NCBI RefSeq assembly: GCF_002887595.1
Contig: NZ_PEBU01000016.1
Coordinates: 1 to 64,000 of the forward strand
Source of the DNA: Bowmanella denitrificans
GTDB taxonomy: Bacteria > Pseudomonadota > Gammaproteobacteria > Enterobacterales > Alteromonadaceae
Direction of reading: 5' to 3'
DNA length: 64,000 nt
Position numbers and translations under genes: made by a program. The notes beneath the pieces were generated by a model that saw only the letters and a program-made list of their open reading frames with translations, was not told the DNA's origin and ran no database searches. Each line of letters begins with the position of its first letter. The first letter of the stretch is position 1. This document shows positions 36,925 to 47,354 of the stretch, one piece after another.

Positions 36925-39345
36925 CTGGTGCAATTTCTGCACGATCCCGGAACTGACCAGAGACAGCACCATTTCTTTTAAGGCGGCACTTTGAGCAGAC
37001 TGCTGTAACGCCCCGTCTTCGTCTGCTGCTACCAGGCCGTTGTCTTTGAGTGCATTCACAAAGCTTGAAAAGACGTTCTTATCGTAGAACTCTGGCGCAT
37101 TGATGCCATTTACCGCACTCAGATGTTCTGCCAATTCGCGGCTCTGTTTCTCCAAGGTCGCGCGAGGGATTGATTGCTCCTTTTCCAGCAATGTCAGTAC
37201 GATGGCGTAACGTTGTAAGGTTTGCTGGATGGTCTCGCTGAGTACTTGCAAAGTCCGGTAGTCCGCATCTGTGCGAGGTGGGGCAAGCAATTTGCCGTCC
37301 AGCTCTTTAATCAAGCCAAGTTCCAGCATCTGCTGCACTAACTGCTGACAATAGGTTGTCGCCTCGGTTAAGGTGAAATGCATAAACAGTTCACGCTTTA
37401 ACAAAGGATAGATTGCCTTGATGTAATCTATCACTGCCGACTTTGGCGGCCCTGTCATTACTGCGGCGGCAATCAGGCTGGGTAATGCCAGCAGGTGCAA
37501 AATATTGTTGCGATAGTAAGTTTGAGTAATGGCACTATGTTCATTCAGTGACACTACCCGGCCAAATGCATCATCGCGGATACTGAACTTATTCAGAGCC
37601 ATGGTTTGTTTCAGTAGCGTATGACCATCAACATCAGGAATACTGCTTAACTGGCTATAGGGCGCCGCACGGAGCAGGGTCAGCAACTGATTAAGACTGC
37701 CAGCCAGATCATCTTCTTCCATTGCATGATTTTCTGCTGCTAACAGTACTAAGGAGCACAAGGCCATGCCGTTAATGGCGGCAGTCTGATTAATACGGCA
37801 CATCACTTGATTGGCCAGATGGTTGACGGTGGGGGTGAGCCAGCTCGGTTTGCGTTCCACAGATAATGCATCGTCACGCCAGTTTGGCACCCGGCTGTCG
37901 AGATAACTGTTAAGCTGAATCGGTTCACCAAAACTCAGAAAACCATGACCATAATTCTTTAATTTCTTAATGGCGGAAAATACCTGCCAGAATGATTCTT
38001 TCTGTTTACTGCTGCCTTTTAGCTCTTTCAGATAGCTACCTAATTCCATTACGTTCTCGTAGCCAAGATAGACCGGTACCAAACTCACTGGACGTTTTAC
38101 ACCCTTTAACATGGCTTGTAATGTCATCGCCAGCATGCCGGTTTTTGGTGGTAACAACCGACCGGTTCGACTGCGCCCCCCTTCGGGATAGTACTTAACC
38201 GGAAAACCGCGATTAAACAGAAACTCCAGGTACTCTTTGAAGACTGCGGTATAAAGTTTGTTACCGGCAAAGCTACGACGCAGGAAAAATGCGCCACCGC
38301 GGCGGAAAATTCCGCCCACTGGCCAGAAATTCAAATTGATACCTGCAGCAATATGTGGCGTGGCCAGTCCCTCATGGTAGATAACATAAGTCAAAAGCAG
38401 ATAATCCATATGACTGCGATGGCAGGGGACATAGATGATTTCATGTCCGTTTTGCGCCAACTCACGGATGCGTGCCGCATTGTGCACCTCTATACCGTTA
38501 TAAATCTTGTTCCATACCCGGGTCAGTAATCTGTCTGCCAGGCGAATGGTGCCTTCCCGATAATCAGCGGCAATCTCTTTTAAATAGCCCTCAGCCCGTT
38601 GTCTGGCTTGTTCGGCACTTAGCCTTTTATCCTGTTGTTCTTCAGTGATGGCATCTTTAACCGCTCTGGCGCCAAGAATGGCATTCTGCAGTTGCAAACG
38701 ATCAATGCTGCGCGGCCCGGTCATCGCTTGTATGCGGCGATAAAAATGTGTCCTGGCGACCCTGATTAACTTATGTGCAATGCGTTCATCACTGCCATTT
38801 TCTTCGAGCATGCGTCTGGAGGAAACGGCGCGGCTGAAATAGACAAAGTTGTCGCGACCTAAAAACAGCACAATAAAAAACTTTCGTAACCAACTTGGCG
38901 AGGCGCGGTCAGCCAACAAGTCAGACCAACCCGGTTTGGATTTGCCCGGAGCCCGGCCCCAGAAAATCGCCGTCGGCACTATTTGCATATCTATATCCGG
39001 CGTCTGCCGCTGCAACTGCAAAATATGTTGAAAGCTGTTCGCTATATCCGTTGCATGAATACGACGGCTTATTAACCCCTGCGGTTCTTCCAGACTCAGG
39101 TTTGCCTGCAGCACCTGGCCGTTTAACTGCAAGGGGCGCAGGGGATCCGGTAAACCCAATTGCTCTGTTGCTTTCTGCAATGCAATCAGGTCGGTGGCAG
39201 AGTGGGTGTGCAACAAATAGATTATGGGTTTGTGTTGATCAATGCCCAGTTCCTGATGAATATCGGCAGGAATGCTTTTGGTTTTGACCAGCAAACGGGT
39301 TGGGTATTTAATCAGGTTTAGTAGCAGCTTGTGCAACCAGAACAT
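36904..39345 (-). CDS. plsB: glycerol-3-phosphate 1-O-acyltransferase
   Basis: 813-residue membrane-associated enzyme that starts phospholipid synthesis by acylating position 1 of glycerol-3-phosphate. The HX4D catalytic motif is [12 protein letters not shown] and the glycerol-phosphate site is [17 protein letters not shown]. Start at MFWLHKLLL with GGAGG about 9 nt upstream; the open frame begins at 39414. Its position between ubiA and lexA is the classic gammaproteobacterial order. 3' end overlaps ubiA. Confidence 0.96.
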   Translation of the reverse strand: MFWLHKLLLNLIKYPTRLLVKTKSIPADIHQELGIDQHKPIIYLLHTHSATDLIALQKATEQLGLPDPLRPLQLNGQVLQANLSLEEPQGLISRRIHATDIANSFQHILQLQRQTPDIDMQIVPTAIFWGRAPGKSKPGWSDLLADRASPSWLRKFFIVLFLGRDNFVYFSRAVSSRRMLEENGSDERIAHKLIRVARTHFYRRIQAMTGPRSIDRLQLQNAILGARAVKDAITEEQQDKRLSAEQARQRAEGYLKEIAADYREGTIRLADRLLTRVWNKIYNGIEVHNAARIRELAQNGHEIIYVPCHRSHMDYLLLTYVIYHEGLATPHIAAGINLNFWPVGGIFRRGGAFFLRRSFAGNKLYTAVFKEYLEFLFNRGFPVKYYPEGGRSRTGRLLPPKTGMLAMTLQAMLKGVKRPVSLVPVYLGYENVMELGSYLKELKGSSKQKESFWQVFSAIKKLKNYGHGFLSFGEPIQLNSYLDSRVPNWRDDALSVERKPSWLTPTVNHLANQVMCRINQTAAINGMALCSLVLLAAENHAMEEDDLAGSLNQLLTLLRAAPYSQLSSIPDVDGHTLLKQTMALNKFSIRDDAFGRVVSLNEHSAITQTYYRNNILHLLALPSLIAAAVMTGPPKSAVIDYIKAIYPLLKRELFMHFTLTEATTYCQQLVQQMLELGLIKELDGKLLAPPRTDADYRTLQVLSETIQQTLQRYAIVLTLLEKEQSIPRATLEKQSRELAEHLSAVNGINAPEFYDKNVFSSFVNALKDNGLVAADEDGALQQSAQSAALKEMVLSLVSSGIVQKLHQLHHPHS

Positions 39346-39468
39346 CGCCAATGGACCTCCTGTAAAAGTGCGCGAAGCATAGCATCTTCTTGGTTTAATG
39401 TCCTTGTGCAGCATCAGCCCCTAGCATTTCAGACAGAATAAACAACAAGAGTTGCTATCTTGGTATAA

Positions 39469-39484
39469 CTGGATATACTCACAG
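39469..39484 (+). promoter_or_regulatory. LexA box 1 of lexA
   Basis: CTGG-ATATACTC-ACAG differs from the ideal CTGT-N8-ACAG at one position. It is 21 nt upstream of box 2, the same spacing as the paired boxes of E. coli lexA. Confidence 0.8.
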
Positions 39485-39489
39485 TAAAA

Positions 39490-39505
39490 CTGTATGGAAA
39501 AACAG
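39490..39505 (+). promoter_or_regulatory. LexA box 2 of lexA
   Basis: Perfect CTGT-ATGGAAAA-ACAG. It ends 4 nt before the lexA start codon and so covers the expected ribosome binding region as well as the promoter. Confidence 0.88.
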
Positions 39506-39509
39506 GCTT

Positions 39510-40136
39510 ATGCGTCCACTTACCCCCCGGCAGGAAGAAGTTCTGCAACTGATTAAAGATACTATGGCTCATACAGGTATGCCGCCTACCCGCGCAGAAA
39601 TTGCCAAGCAGTTGGGGTTTCGTTCCGCCAATGCCGCCGAGGAACACCTTAAAGCTCTGTCCCGTAAAGGGGTGATAGACATTTTACCGGGCACGTCCAG
39701 AGGCATAAAGCTCAACATTCCAATGGACGGACAGGTTGAGGAGGAAGGCCTGCCACTCATCGGCAGAGTTGCTGCCGGTGAACCTATACTGGCACAACAG
39801 CACATCGAAACTCACTACAAAGTAGACCCGGATTTGTTTAAACCCAAAGCGGATTTTTTGCTCAGAGTGAATGGGATGAGCATGAAGGATATCGGCATTA
39901 TGGACGGTGACCTGCTGGCAGTGCATCGTACCCTGGACGTGCATAACGGTCAGGTGGTGGTGGCCAGAGTCGATGATGACGTCACCGTCAAGCGTATTGA
40001 GCGGCGTGGTCGAAGCGAAATTCTTTTACATGCGGAAAACGAAGAATTCGCGCCGATTAAAGTAGACTTAGCCACCCAGCCTTTTTCGATTGAAGGTATC
40101 GCGGTCGGGATTATCCGTAACAGCGATTGGATGTAA
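39510..40136 (+). CDS. lexA: SOS repressor LexA
   Basis: 208-residue repressor with self-cleaving S24 domain. The winged HTH covers about residues 1-70 ([26 protein letters not shown]). The cleavage bond is Ala89-Gly90 (VAAGEP), the serine is Ser124 (NGMSMKD) and the lysine is Lys161 (VTVKRIE). Two operators in front show autoregulation, and the imuA-imuB-dnaE2 operon 34 kb away is a probable target. Divergent from plsB. A block of palindromic repeats follows the stop. Confidence 0.98.
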   Translation: MRPLTPRQEEVLQLIKDTMAHTGMPPTRAEIAKQLGFRSANAAEEHLKALSRKGVIDILPGTSRGIKLNIPMDGQVEEEGLPLIGRVAAGEPILAQQHIETHYKVDPDLFKPKADFLLRVNGMSMKDIGIMDGDLLAVHRTLDVHNGQVVVARVDDDVTVKRIERRGRSEILLHAENEEFAPIKVDLATQPFSIEGIAVGIIRNSDWM

Positions 40137-40166
40137 TCACCTAACAATTATATCCAGGGACGGATG

Positions 40167-40206
40167 GTATGCCGATGTAGCAGGAGCACTCATCGGCGAT
40201 ATCCAG
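40167..40206 (+). repeat. 40-nt hairpin repeat, copy 1
   Basis: 39 of 40 nt are identical to copy 2 at 40314-40353. It contains the inverted repeat GCCGATG (40171-40177) / CATCGGC (40191-40197) around a 13-nt loop. An 18-nt segment, ATATCCAGGGA plus GGATGG, also repeats on both sides of this copy (40150-40167 and 40199-40216, one mismatch). Confidence 0.8.
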
Positions 40207-40278
40207 GGATGGATGGGCCGAAAACTTGCTCCCCGGCTCGGTCTCCTGATGCGCTCTACCTCCTCCATTCTTGGAGTT

Positions 40279-40293
40279 GTGCATTTTATGCAC
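40279..40293. repeat. short perfect hairpin in the repeat block
   Basis: GTGCAT-TTT-ATGCAC lies between the two 40-nt repeat copies. Together with the inverted CCAGGGACGG (40154-40163) and CCGTCCCTGG (40299-40308) it suggests a composite folded element. Confidence 0.6.
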
Positions 40294-40313
40294 TTCCACC
40301 GTCCCTGGTGGTC

Positions 40314-40353
40314 GTATGCCGATGTAGCAGGAGTACTCATCGGCGATATCCAG
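40314..40353 (+). repeat. 40-nt hairpin repeat, copy 2
   Basis: Direct repeat of 40167-40206 with a single C/T difference in the loop of the GCCGATG / CATCGGC hairpin. The start-to-start distance is 147 nt. Confidence 0.8.
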
Positions 40354-40678
40354 AGCCTGCTCTACAGGCGCTTCTGCCTGAACCACAGGCCCCCATTTAA
40401 CAGCCGCTCCTAATGGGCAACTTTCCCTGCACAATAAAACAATCAATAAATTAGCAGCTTAGCGAAAATTCGTGATTCCTGCTCACTTCTGGTTAAAATT
40501 TGAGCGCTTGATTGTTATCCTCTCAGAAATCGCTGGACGCGCCCCGTACAGTTGAGTAATTCTTGTACTGCATTTAACAAAAATATAACAAGAAAGTGTC
40601 ATTTTGTGTCCAACGGTACTTTCGATTTTCCGGGTTTCTGACACCGGAGTCTTTCAGTTCTGACATAGGAGACGTCAC

Positions 40679-41809
40679 GTGGCCAGAAGTGTGTTGACCG
40701 CATTATTCGCAACCCTGCTGAGCGCTGCTGCCATGGCGCAGCCTTCCCAGTTGAACTTGCGCAAGGGGGTAACAGACATCAGTGCGCAGGTTTATGATCT
40801 GCACATGACCATTTTCTACATTTGCGTGGTGATTGGCATACTGGTCTTCGGCGCGATGTTTTTTGCGATGATCTTCCATCGTAAATCCAGAGGGGTAAAA
40901 CCAGCCAATTTCCATGAAAGTGTCAAAGTGGAGGTGGCCTGGACGGTAGTGCCGTTTCTCATTCTTATTGGCATGGCAATTCCTGCTGCCAGTACTTTGA
41001 TTGCCATGGAAGACACCAGCAAAGCGGATGTGACTGTGTTGGTCACGGGATCTCAATGGAAATGGCACTACAAGTATATGGAAAACGAGGTGGAGTATTA
41101 CTCGGTGTTGGCTACTCAACAGGAGCAGATTCACAACAAATTCAGCAAAGGCGAAAACTACTTACTGGAAGTGGATCGTCCGCTGGTCATCCCCACAGAT
41201 AAGAAAGTCCGCTTCCTGGTGACCTCTGATGATGTGATTCACTCCTGGTGGGTACCGGATTTTGCCGTGAAAAAAGATGCGAACCCTGGCTTTATTAACG
41301 AAGCCTGGGCCCGTGTTAATGAGCCTGGCATTTACCGGGGGCAGTGTGCAGAACTCTGTGGTAAGGACCATGGCTTTATGCCTGTGGTGGTAATCGCCAA
41401 GACACCGGCTGAATACGATGCCTGGATTGCCGAGCAGGAAGCGATTCAGCGCAAAGCCAAAGAGGAAGAGCAAAAGCTTCTGGCCATGAATATGGACATG
41501 ACCGAATTGATGGATTTGGGAAGTAAGGTTTACCAAAGTACCTGTGCTGCCTGCCATATGCCAAACGGTGAAGGTCTGCCAGGCGTGTTTCCTGGTTTGA
41601 AAGGTAGTGCCATCGCCACTGGCGATGTGCGCAAGCATATCGATGTGGTGGTCAACGGCGTTTCCGGTACTGCCATGCAGGCTTTTGGCAAACAATTGAG
41701 CCTGAAAGAACTGGCCGCTGTGATTACATATGAACGTAATGCCTGGGGTAACAACACGGGTGAAACGGTACAGGCCAAAGATGTCAACGCCGTCCAGACA
41801 GGCAAATAG
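40679..41809 (+). CDS. coxB: cytochrome c oxidase subunit II with fused cytochrome c domain
   Basis: 376 residues, GTG start with AGGAGA 6 nt upstream. A signal sequence is followed by two transmembrane helices (about 42-66 and 88-108). The CuA site is complete: His188, Cys223, Glu225, Cys227, His231 and Met234 ([12 protein letters not shown]). A linker rich in charged residues leads to a C-terminal c-type haem domain with CAACH at 289-293 and a likely axial Met333. This is the caa3 arrangement: electrons enter through the fused cytochrome. First gene of the oxidase operon. Confidence 0.97.
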   Translation: MARSVLTALFATLLSAAAMAQPSQLNLRKGVTDISAQVYDLHMTIFYICVVIGILVFGAMFFAMIFHRKSRGVKPANFHESVKVEVAWTVVPFLILIGMAIPAASTLIAMEDTSKADVTVLVTGSQWKWHYKYMENEVEYYSVLATQQEQIHNKFSKGENYLLEVDRPLVIPTDKKVRFLVTSDDVIHSWWVPDFAVKKDANPGFINEAWARVNEPGIYRGQCAELCGKDHGFMPVVVIAKTPAEYDAWIAEQEAIQRKAKEEEQKLLAMNMDMTELMDLGSKVYQSTCAACHMPNGEGLPGVFPGLKGSAIATGDVRKHIDVVVNGVSGTAMQAFGKQLSLKELAAVITYERNAWGNNTGETVQAKDVNAVQTGK

Positions 41810-41819
41810 GAGAATTATG

Positions 41820-43409
41820 ATGAGTACCGCAGCAGAGCACCTGCACCACGACGAGCATCATGACCATAAGCCATCCGGTATTAAGCGTTGGTTGTACACC
41901 ACCAACCACAAAGATATCGGCACCCTGTATTTGTGGTTTGCCTTTATTATGTTCCTGATTGGCGGGGCCATGGCGATGGTGATCCGCGCTGAGTTGTTCC
42001 AGCCCGGCCTGCAGCTAGTGGATCCCAACTTTTTCAATCAGATGACCACAGTACATGGGCTGATTATGGTTTTTGGTGCGGTAATGCCGGCCTTTACCGG
42101 TTTAGCCAACTGGATGGTGCCACTGATGATTGGCGCGCCGGACATGGCCCTACCGAGGATGAATAACTGGAGTTTCTGGATCCTGCCTTTTGCGTTTTTG
42201 ATCCTGCTCTCTTCGCTGTTTCTGGAAGGTGGTGGCCCGAATTTTGGCTGGACCTTTTATGCGCCGTTGTCTACCACCTACAGCAATGACAGCACGGCTT
42301 TATTTGTGTTTTCTGTGCATATTATGGGGGCATCCTCCATTATGGGTGCCATCAACGTTATTGTGACCATTTTTAATATGCGCGCACCAGGCATGACCTG
42401 GATGAAGATGCCGCTGTTTGTATGGACCTGGTTGATCACTGCCTTTCTGCTGATTGCGGTTATGCCGGTGTTAGCCGGGGCGGTGACTATGGTGCTGACA
42501 GATAAATTCTTTGGCACCAGCTTCTTTAATGCCGCCGGTGGTGGTGACCCGGTGTTGTTCCAGCATATTTTCTGGTTCTTCGGGCACCCGGAAGTCTACA
42601 TTATGATTCTGCCGGCGTTCGGCATTATCTCGCAGATTGTGCCAACCTTTTCACGTAAGCCATTGTTTGGTTATGCATCTATGGTGTACGCCACGGCTTC
42701 CATCGCATTGTTATCCTTCATTGTGTGGGCCCACCATATGTTTACTACGGGTATGCCGGTGGCAGCAGAGCTGTTCTTTATGTTTGCCACTATGCTGATT
42801 TCCGTGCCTACCGGCGTGAAGGTCTTTAACTGGGTGGCGACGATGTGGCGTGGAGCCATCAGTTTTGAAATTCCCATGCTGTTTGCCCTGGCCTTTATCG
42901 TGCTGTTCACTATAGGGGGCTTTTCCGGATTGATGCTGGCGATTACACCTGTGGACTTCCAGTACCATGATACTTACTTTGTGGTAGCACATTTCCACTA
43001 TGTTTTAGTGACCGGGGCAGTGTTCTCCATTATGGCGGCGGTGTATTACTGGCTACCCAAATGGTGCGGTAAGATGTACGACCTGACGTTGGCCAAATGG
43101 CACTTCTGGTGTTCGCTGATCTCTGTCAATGTGCTGTTCTTCCCTATGCACTTTGTTGGACTGGCCGGGATGCCCAGGCGTATCCCTGATTATTCGCTGC
43201 AGTTTGCTGACTTTAATAAATGGGTCAGCATTGGTGGCTTTGCCTTTGGTCTGTCGCAGCTTATATTCCTGGCCTTGTTGATTAAAGCCTGCCGCAAGCA
43301 AGGGGAAGCGGCCACAGATCAGGTTTGGGAAGGCGCGGAAGGACTGGAATGGGAAATCCCTTCACCTGCGCCATACCATACCTTTGAAACACCTCCGGTG
43401 GTGAAGTAA
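41820..43409 (+). CDS. coxA: cytochrome c oxidase subunit I
   Basis: 529-residue, twelve-helix catalytic subunit with haem a, haem a3 and Cu[15 protein letters not shown] holds the cross-linked His-Tyr and the glutamate of A1-type oxidases, WAHHMFTTG the CuB histidines, and VAHFHYVL the haem ligands. The histidine-rich N-terminus ([10 protein letters not shown]) might bind metal. TAGGAGA precedes; the ATG at 41820 has better spacing than the one at 41817. Starts 10 nt after coxB. Confidence 0.97.
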   Translation: MSTAAEHLHHDEHHDHKPSGIKRWLYTTNHKDIGTLYLWFAFIMFLIGGAMAMVIRAELFQPGLQLVDPNFFNQMTTVHGLIMVFGAVMPAFTGLANWMVPLMIGAPDMALPRMNNWSFWILPFAFLILLSSLFLEGGGPNFGWTFYAPLSTTYSNDSTALFVFSVHIMGASSIMGAINVIVTIFNMRAPGMTWMKMPLFVWTWLITAFLLIAVMPVLAGAVTMVLTDKFFGTSFFNAAGGGDPVLFQHIFWFFGHPEVYIMILPAFGIISQIVPTFSRKPLFGYASMVYATASIALLSFIVWAHHMFTTGMPVAAELFFMFATMLISVPTGVKVFNWVATMWRGAISFEIPMLFALAFIVLFTIGGFSGLMLAITPVDFQYHDTYFVVAHFHYVLVTGAVFSIMAAVYYWLPKWCGKMYDLTLAKWHFWCSLISVNVLFFPMHFVGLAGMPRRIPDYSLQFADFNKWVSIGGFAFGLSQLIFLALLIKACRKQGEAATDQVWEGAEGLEWEIPSPAPYHTFETPPVVK

Positions 43410-43412
43410 GCC

Positions 43413-43970
43413 ATGAATACGCCCGCCCCGAATAATGGCAAGCTGGTGATCAAGTTAGTGGCCGTGGTGCTGGGCATGTTTGGCTTTGGTTTTGCGCTGG
43501 TGCCCTTGTATGACGTGTTCTGCGACGTGACGGGCATCAATGGCAAAACCAACCCCTATGCGGCGACCTATCAGGTGCAGGACATTGATACCAGCCGCAC
43601 TATTACGGTGGAATTTATTACCCGCACCAATACCGGCATGCCATGGGAATTTAAAGCCAGAAGCAGGCAGGTTCAGGTTCATCCGGGGGAACTTAAAACC
43701 GTCGAGTTTTATGTGCGTAACCCAACCGGTAAAGATATCGTTGGCCAGGCCATCCCTTCCGTCTCCCCAGGTACGGCAGCGTTGTACCTGAATAAGACAG
43801 AATGTTTTTGTTTTAATCAGCAGCCTCTGCCAGCAGGTGAAGAGGCGTTAATGCCTATGCAGTTTTATGTGGATCCACAACTGCCGGAAGATATTGAGAT
43901 ATTTACTCTGTCCTACACTTTTTACGATGTGACTGAAACCGCGTCGACTGTGGCAATGAACCGCGGCTAA
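43413..43970 (+). CDS. ctaG: cytochrome oxidase assembly protein CtaG (Cox11)
   Basis: 185-residue periplasm-facing copper chaperone for the CuB site of subunit I. One N-terminal helix (about 12-32), Cys37 just after it, and the copper-binding CFCF at 131-134 are as in Cox11. It lies 3 nt after coxA and directly before coxC, the standard gene order. Confidence 0.96.
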   Translation: MNTPAPNNGKLVIKLVAVVLGMFGFGFALVPLYDVFCDVTGINGKTNPYAATYQVQDIDTSRTITVEFITRTNTGMPWEFKARSRQVQVHPGELKTVEFYVRNPTGKDIVGQAIPSVSPGTAALYLNKTECFCFNQQPLPAGEEALMPMQFYVDPQLPEDIEIFTLSYTFYDVTETASTVAMNRG

Positions 43971-43982
43971 ATGGAGAGCGAC

Positions 43983-44864
43983 ATGTCAGAACAACAATAC
44001 GAAAAATATTATGTACCGGCCCAAAGCCCATGGCCCTTTGTCGGGGCTGTAGCATTGTTTCTCATTGCCGTCGGGGCTGGCAATTTTGTTATCGAATCCA
44101 CCAAGGGCAAGGACGGCTACGGAGGTTGGATTTTGGTGGCGGGCCTGGCTGTGCTGCTATTTATGCTGGTTGGCTGGTTTCGCGATCAGATTGAAGAGTC
44201 TATGACCGGCATGCACTCCAGCCAGTTGGGGCGTTCGTACCGTCAGGGTATGAGCTGGTTTATTTTTTCTGAAGTGATGTTCTTCGCAGCATTCTTTGGT
44301 GCATTATTTTACGCTCGTATGATTGCTGTGCCCTGGTTGGGAGGCTCGTCAAACAATGCCATGACCAACGAGGTGTTGTGGCCGGGTTTCGAAGCTATGT
44401 GGCCCTTGGTTAAGACCCCTGATGGCACGACAACTGAGGCCATGGGCTGGTATGGACTGCCGCTGATCAATACCGTGATTCTGCTGATTTCCTCCGTAAC
44501 AGCGCACTTCGCTCATGTGGCGTTGGAGGAGGGAAAACGCAAACAGCTGACGTTGTTCCTGGGGCTGACCATCTTGCTAGGTGTCGGCTTTTTGATCCTG
44601 CAAGTGGAAGAGTACGTGCATGCCTATCGTGAGATGGGGCTGATGCTGACTTCAGGGGTGTATGGTAACACCTTCTTTATGCTGACCGGCTTCCATGGCT
44701 TGCATGTTACGCTGGGAACTATTTTACTGATTGTGATGTTCTTCAGGGTACTTAAAGGTCATTTCAATAAAGACAACCAGTTTGCGTTTCAGGCTGCAAG
44801 TTGGTACTGGCACTTTGTTGATGTGGTGTGGGTATTGCTGTTTTTCTTTGTTTACATACTTTGA
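43983..44864 (+). CDS. coxC: cytochrome c oxidase subunit III
   Basis: 293 residues with seven predicted helices. SPWPFVGAVALF at the start, SEVMFFAAFFGALF, and FHGLHVTLGTILL with WHFVDVVWVLLFFFVYIL at the end are typical. The ATG at 43983 is preferred since GGAGAG lies 6-11 nt upstream; an in-frame ATG at 43971 lacks one. Confidence 0.96.
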   Translation: MSEQQYEKYYVPAQSPWPFVGAVALFLIAVGAGNFVIESTKGKDGYGGWILVAGLAVLLFMLVGWFRDQIEESMTGMHSSQLGRSYRQGMSWFIFSEVMFFAAFFGALFYARMIAVPWLGGSSNNAMTNEVLWPGFEAMWPLVKTPDGTTTEAMGWYGLPLINTVILLISSVTAHFAHVALEEGKRKQLTLFLGLTILLGVGFLILQVEEYVHAYREMGLMLTSGVYGNTFFMLTGFHGLHVTLGTILLIVMFFRVLKGHFNKDNQFAFQAASWYWHFVDVVWVLLFFFVYIL

Positions 44865-44879
44865 CACTAAGGCGAGCCG

Positions 44880-45089
44880 TTAGTAAGGACGGGGGTTGGG
44901 TGTAATCCAACCCATCGCCACGGCAATTATCAACAGTAGTATAATAATGGCTGACGTCAGAACCCGCCGACCAATAAACTTGGTCATTGATGTACCGCCA
45001 CTGTCCCCTTTTAACATGATTTTCATGGCGCGAAAGAGGTTGAACACCATAAAGATCAACAGACAAACTATCAGAATCTTTAATAACAA
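44880..45089 (-). CDS. DUF2909 family twin-helix membrane protein
   Basis: 69 residues with two transmembrane helices (about 4-20 and 47-63) joined by a short polar loop (KGDSGGTSMTKFIGRR). DUF2909 proteins occur inside oxidase gene clusters of gammaproteobacteria; their role is unknown. The start is a TTG at 45089 with AGGAG 7 nt upstream; no ATG fits. It runs against the operon, between coxC and the SURF1 gene, whose start codon is only 12 nt away in the other direction. Confidence 0.82.
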   Translation of the reverse strand: MLLKILIVCLLIFMVFNLFRAMKIMLKGDSGGTSMTKFIGRRVLTSAIIILLLIIAVAMGWITPNPRPY

Positions 45090-45101
45090 TGTGCTTCTCC
45101 T

Positions 45102-45827
45102 ATGCTCAGTCGTCTGAAAGCCATACCCTGGATGACCGTTGGCATTGCCTTGCTGGCTATATTGCTTATGCTGCGATTGGGATTCTGGCAATTGTCCCGG
45201 GCCGAGCAAAAACAACTGCGTGCCCAACAACTTGAACAGCGTGCCGCTAACAATCCACTTTCTTTACAAGATATTAACAGACAGCCAGGGAATGTCGCGG
45301 ATTTTCCGGTGCAGGTCAGTGGTCACCTTGATATTGGTAAAGTCTTTTTATGGGACAACCGGGTGTTAAAAGGTCAGGTGGGCTATGAAGTGCTCGTGCC
45401 AATGACGACCAATGCCGGAGACGTGCTGATTAATTTTGGCTGGATAAAAGCGCCGCCACTGCGAACTCAGCTACCTGACATCGATTTGCCCACAGCCCTG
45501 TTAACGCTGCAAGGTGTGGTGGTTATGCCGGGTGATAATCCTGTCAGTCGGGAAGTATCTGAGTCGGGCTGGCCGAGGAGAGTGCAGCAACCTTCGCCTG
45601 AGCAATTGGCAAAACAATTAGGACGCGATCTGTTGCCCTATATTGTGCAACTAAATGACAGCCAAGCCTATGGTTTTACTAACAACTGGCATCCACTGGT
45701 AATGCCTGCTGAGAAACATCTGGCCTATGCGGTGCAATGGTTCGGCCTGGCTTTAGCCTGCTTTATCATCACCCTTATTGCTTTGCATAAACAAAGGAAA
45801 AAACATGGTAATTCAAGGGCATCGTAA
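45102..45827 (+). CDS. SURF1 family cytochrome oxidase assembly protein
   Basis: 241 residues, two transmembrane helices (about 11-27 and 212-232) flanking a periplasmic domain. LRLGFWQLSRAEQK at the first helix, FLWDNRVLKGQVGYEVLVPM and the terminal NNWHPLVMPAEKHLAYAVQWFGLA are SURF1 signatures. It assists haem a insertion into subunit I. Its end overlaps the next gene by 23 nt. No ribosome binding site is seen in front of the ATG. Confidence 0.93.
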   Translation: MLSRLKAIPWMTVGIALLAILLMLRLGFWQLSRAEQKQLRAQQLEQRAANNPLSLQDINRQPGNVADFPVQVSGHLDIGKVFLWDNRVLKGQVGYEVLVPMTTNAGDVLINFGWIKAPPLRTQLPDIDLPTALLTLQGVVVMPGDNPVSREVSESGWPRRVQQPSPEQLAKQLGRDLLPYIVQLNDSQAYGFTNNWHPLVMPAEKHLAYAVQWFGLALACFIITLIALHKQRKKHGNSRAS

Positions 45828-46356
45828 AACATTTATATTGGTTGCTGTGATTTTTATCCTGCCGGTACTGTTGGCCAAACTGGCTCTGGAAATGGGCTGG
45901 TTCAACCGGGCTTCCACCAATAACGGGCAACTACTGGAGCCCAGTCTCGACTTGTCGATGCTTGACTCCCAGCACAAATGGCGGTTGCTGTATCTGCTGC
46001 CGGCAGACTGTGACAGCAGTTGCGAAAATGCGCTGATAGCCATCAATCAGGTATGGGTCGCGCTGGGAAGAGAGCAAGACAGAGCTGAGCCCGTGGTGAT
46101 TCTGACCGACAACAGTGATAGCCGGCCGCGGCAGCAATTGGACAAATTAACAGGGATGCGACTGCTGAAAGTGGCACCCCAAGATGTTAATGAAGTGTTT
46201 AAAGATGTGCCGACTGATGGTATTTTTCTGGTAGACACCCTGGATAATGTGATTTTGCGTTATCCGCTACAAACAGAACAACAACAAGCCGTGCTGCATA
46301 GCCGGGAAATACTGGCCGATCTGCGAAAACTGCTGAAGCTTTCCAGAATCGGATAA
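45805..46356 (+). CDS. membrane-anchored CxxxC protein of the oxidase operon
   Basis: 183 residues. One N-terminal helix (about 9-28) is followed by a periplasmic domain with a thioredoxin-like layout. Cys69 and Cys73 (PADCDSSC) form a CxxxC pair, the spacing of the copper site in Sco proteins, and a GIFLVDTLDNVILRY strand follows. It is too divergent to call Sco; a copper or thiol role is an inference. AAAGGA lies 6-11 nt upstream. Genes of this kind sit at the same place in other gammaproteobacterial cox operons. Confidence 0.75.
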   Translation: MVIQGHRKTFILVAVIFILPVLLAKLALEMGWFNRASTNNGQLLEPSLDLSMLDSQHKWRLLYLLPADCDSSCENALIAINQVWVALGREQDRAEPVVILTDNSDSRPRQQLDKLTGMRLLKVAPQDVNEVFKDVPTDGIFLVDTLDNVILRYPLQTEQQQAVLHSREILADLRKLLKLSRIG

Positions 46357-46368
46357 GGGAATGCGCTG

Positions 46369-47346
46369 ATGAGAAAGTTGGTGTTGGCAGCCTTGCTGCT
46401 GGCTTTCGTCGTAGTGATTTTAGGGGCTTATACCCGTCTTACCGATGCCGGTCTGGGCTGCCCGGACTGGCCTGGCTGCTATGGTTTTTTGCATGTCCCC
46501 GTGCATGACGAACATGTGCAAATTGCTGAACAGGCTTTCCCTGAGCGACCGGTTGAAGCGCACAAAGCCTGGAACGAAATGATTCACCGTTATTTTGCTG
46601 GTGCGTTGGGTTTAGTCATTCTCGCCATATTCGTATTGAGTTTATTGCGCCGCGCCCATCATCGTCCACTGAAGCTGCCGTTCGTGCTGTTATGTCTGGT
46701 CTGTTTTCAGGCATTGCTGGGTATGTGGACGGTAACCATGAATTTAATGCCGCTGGTGGTAATGGGGCATCTGCTGGGTGGTTTTACGGTGCTGAGCTGT
46801 TTGTTCTTATTGTTGCTGCGACTGACCCCTTACCGTATTCCCGGTGGCGATGCCAACCTGCGCAAATTGGCTGGCTTTGCCATGTTGGGACTGATTATCG
46901 TCATCGGGCAAATTGCCCTGGGAGGCTGGGTATCGGCTAACTATGCCGCATTGGCTTGCACTGAGTTACCCATTTGCGAAACCAACTGGCTGGAACGACT
47001 GGACTTCAGTGGTGCTTATTCGGTGGTAGCCACTGATAACTATGAATTTGGTACGCATGATTACGATGAACGCATGACTATGCACATTATGCATAGATTT
47101 GGAGCCTTGCTGACCTTTATCTACCTATGCTGGCTGGCTATTGGCCTGTATAAAGGGGCCTCGTCCAGCTTGTTCCGACAGTTAGCGGTGGTGCTGGTGC
47201 TGGTATTGGGATTACAAGTTGCGCTGGGGATCAGCAATGTTGTTTTCAGTCTGCCGGTGTTTGTAGCAGTGGCGCATAACGCCGTCGGTGCCTGCTTGCT
47301 GCTAACCATGGTGATGATCAATTACACCCTGCTAAGAAAAACCTAG
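46369..47346 (+). CDS. ctaA: haem A synthase (Cox15/CtaA)
   Basis: 325-residue membrane enzyme with eight helices that oxidises haem O to haem [22 protein letters not shown] near the N-terminus and the histidines in [30 protein letters not shown] and [10 protein letters not shown] are as in the family. Cysteines in CTELPIC form the second extracellular pair. Precedes ctaB by 8 nt. Confidence 0.95.
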   Translation: MRKLVLAALLLAFVVVILGAYTRLTDAGLGCPDWPGCYGFLHVPVHDEHVQIAEQAFPERPVEAHKAWNEMIHRYFAGALGLVILAIFVLSLLRRAHHRPLKLPFVLLCLVCFQALLGMWTVTMNLMPLVVMGHLLGGFTVLSCLFLLLLRLTPYRIPGGDANLRKLAGFAMLGLIIVIGQIALGGWVSANYAALACTELPICETNWLERLDFSGAYSVVATDNYEFGTHDYDERMTMHIMHRFGALLTFIYLCWLAIGLYKGASSSLFRQLAVVLVLVLGLQVALGISNVVFSLPVFVAVAHNAVGACLLLTMVMINYTLLRKT

Positions 47347-47354
47347 GAGGCAAT

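Larger units (their letters stand above)
40137..40678. other. non-coding region with repeat block and coxB leader
   Basis: 542 nt without a gene. The first 280 nt are a mosaic of palindromic repeats (see the two 40-nt repeat copies and the hairpin at 40279-40293). The remaining 260 nt are the leader of the cytochrome oxidase operon. TTGTAC followed after 15 nt by TATAAC near 40563-40590 is a weak promoter candidate. Open frames through the repeat block are artefacts of the repeats. Confidence 0.65.

Noticed and set aside
40167-40353. Two direct repeats that could suggest a small CRISPR array
   Set aside because: Only two copies, 107 nt of spacer, the repeat is itself a hairpin within a larger mosaic, and no cas genes are near.
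40090-40447. Several overlapping open frames on both strands in the repeat block
   Set aside because: They share repeated peptides that come from the 40-nt repeat, overlap each other on both strands and lack ribosome binding sites.
40508-40521. FNR/ANR-like site (TTGAT-TGTT-ATCCT) upstream of coxB
   Set aside because: The right half matches poorly and the distance to a convincing promoter is not known; too weak to call.
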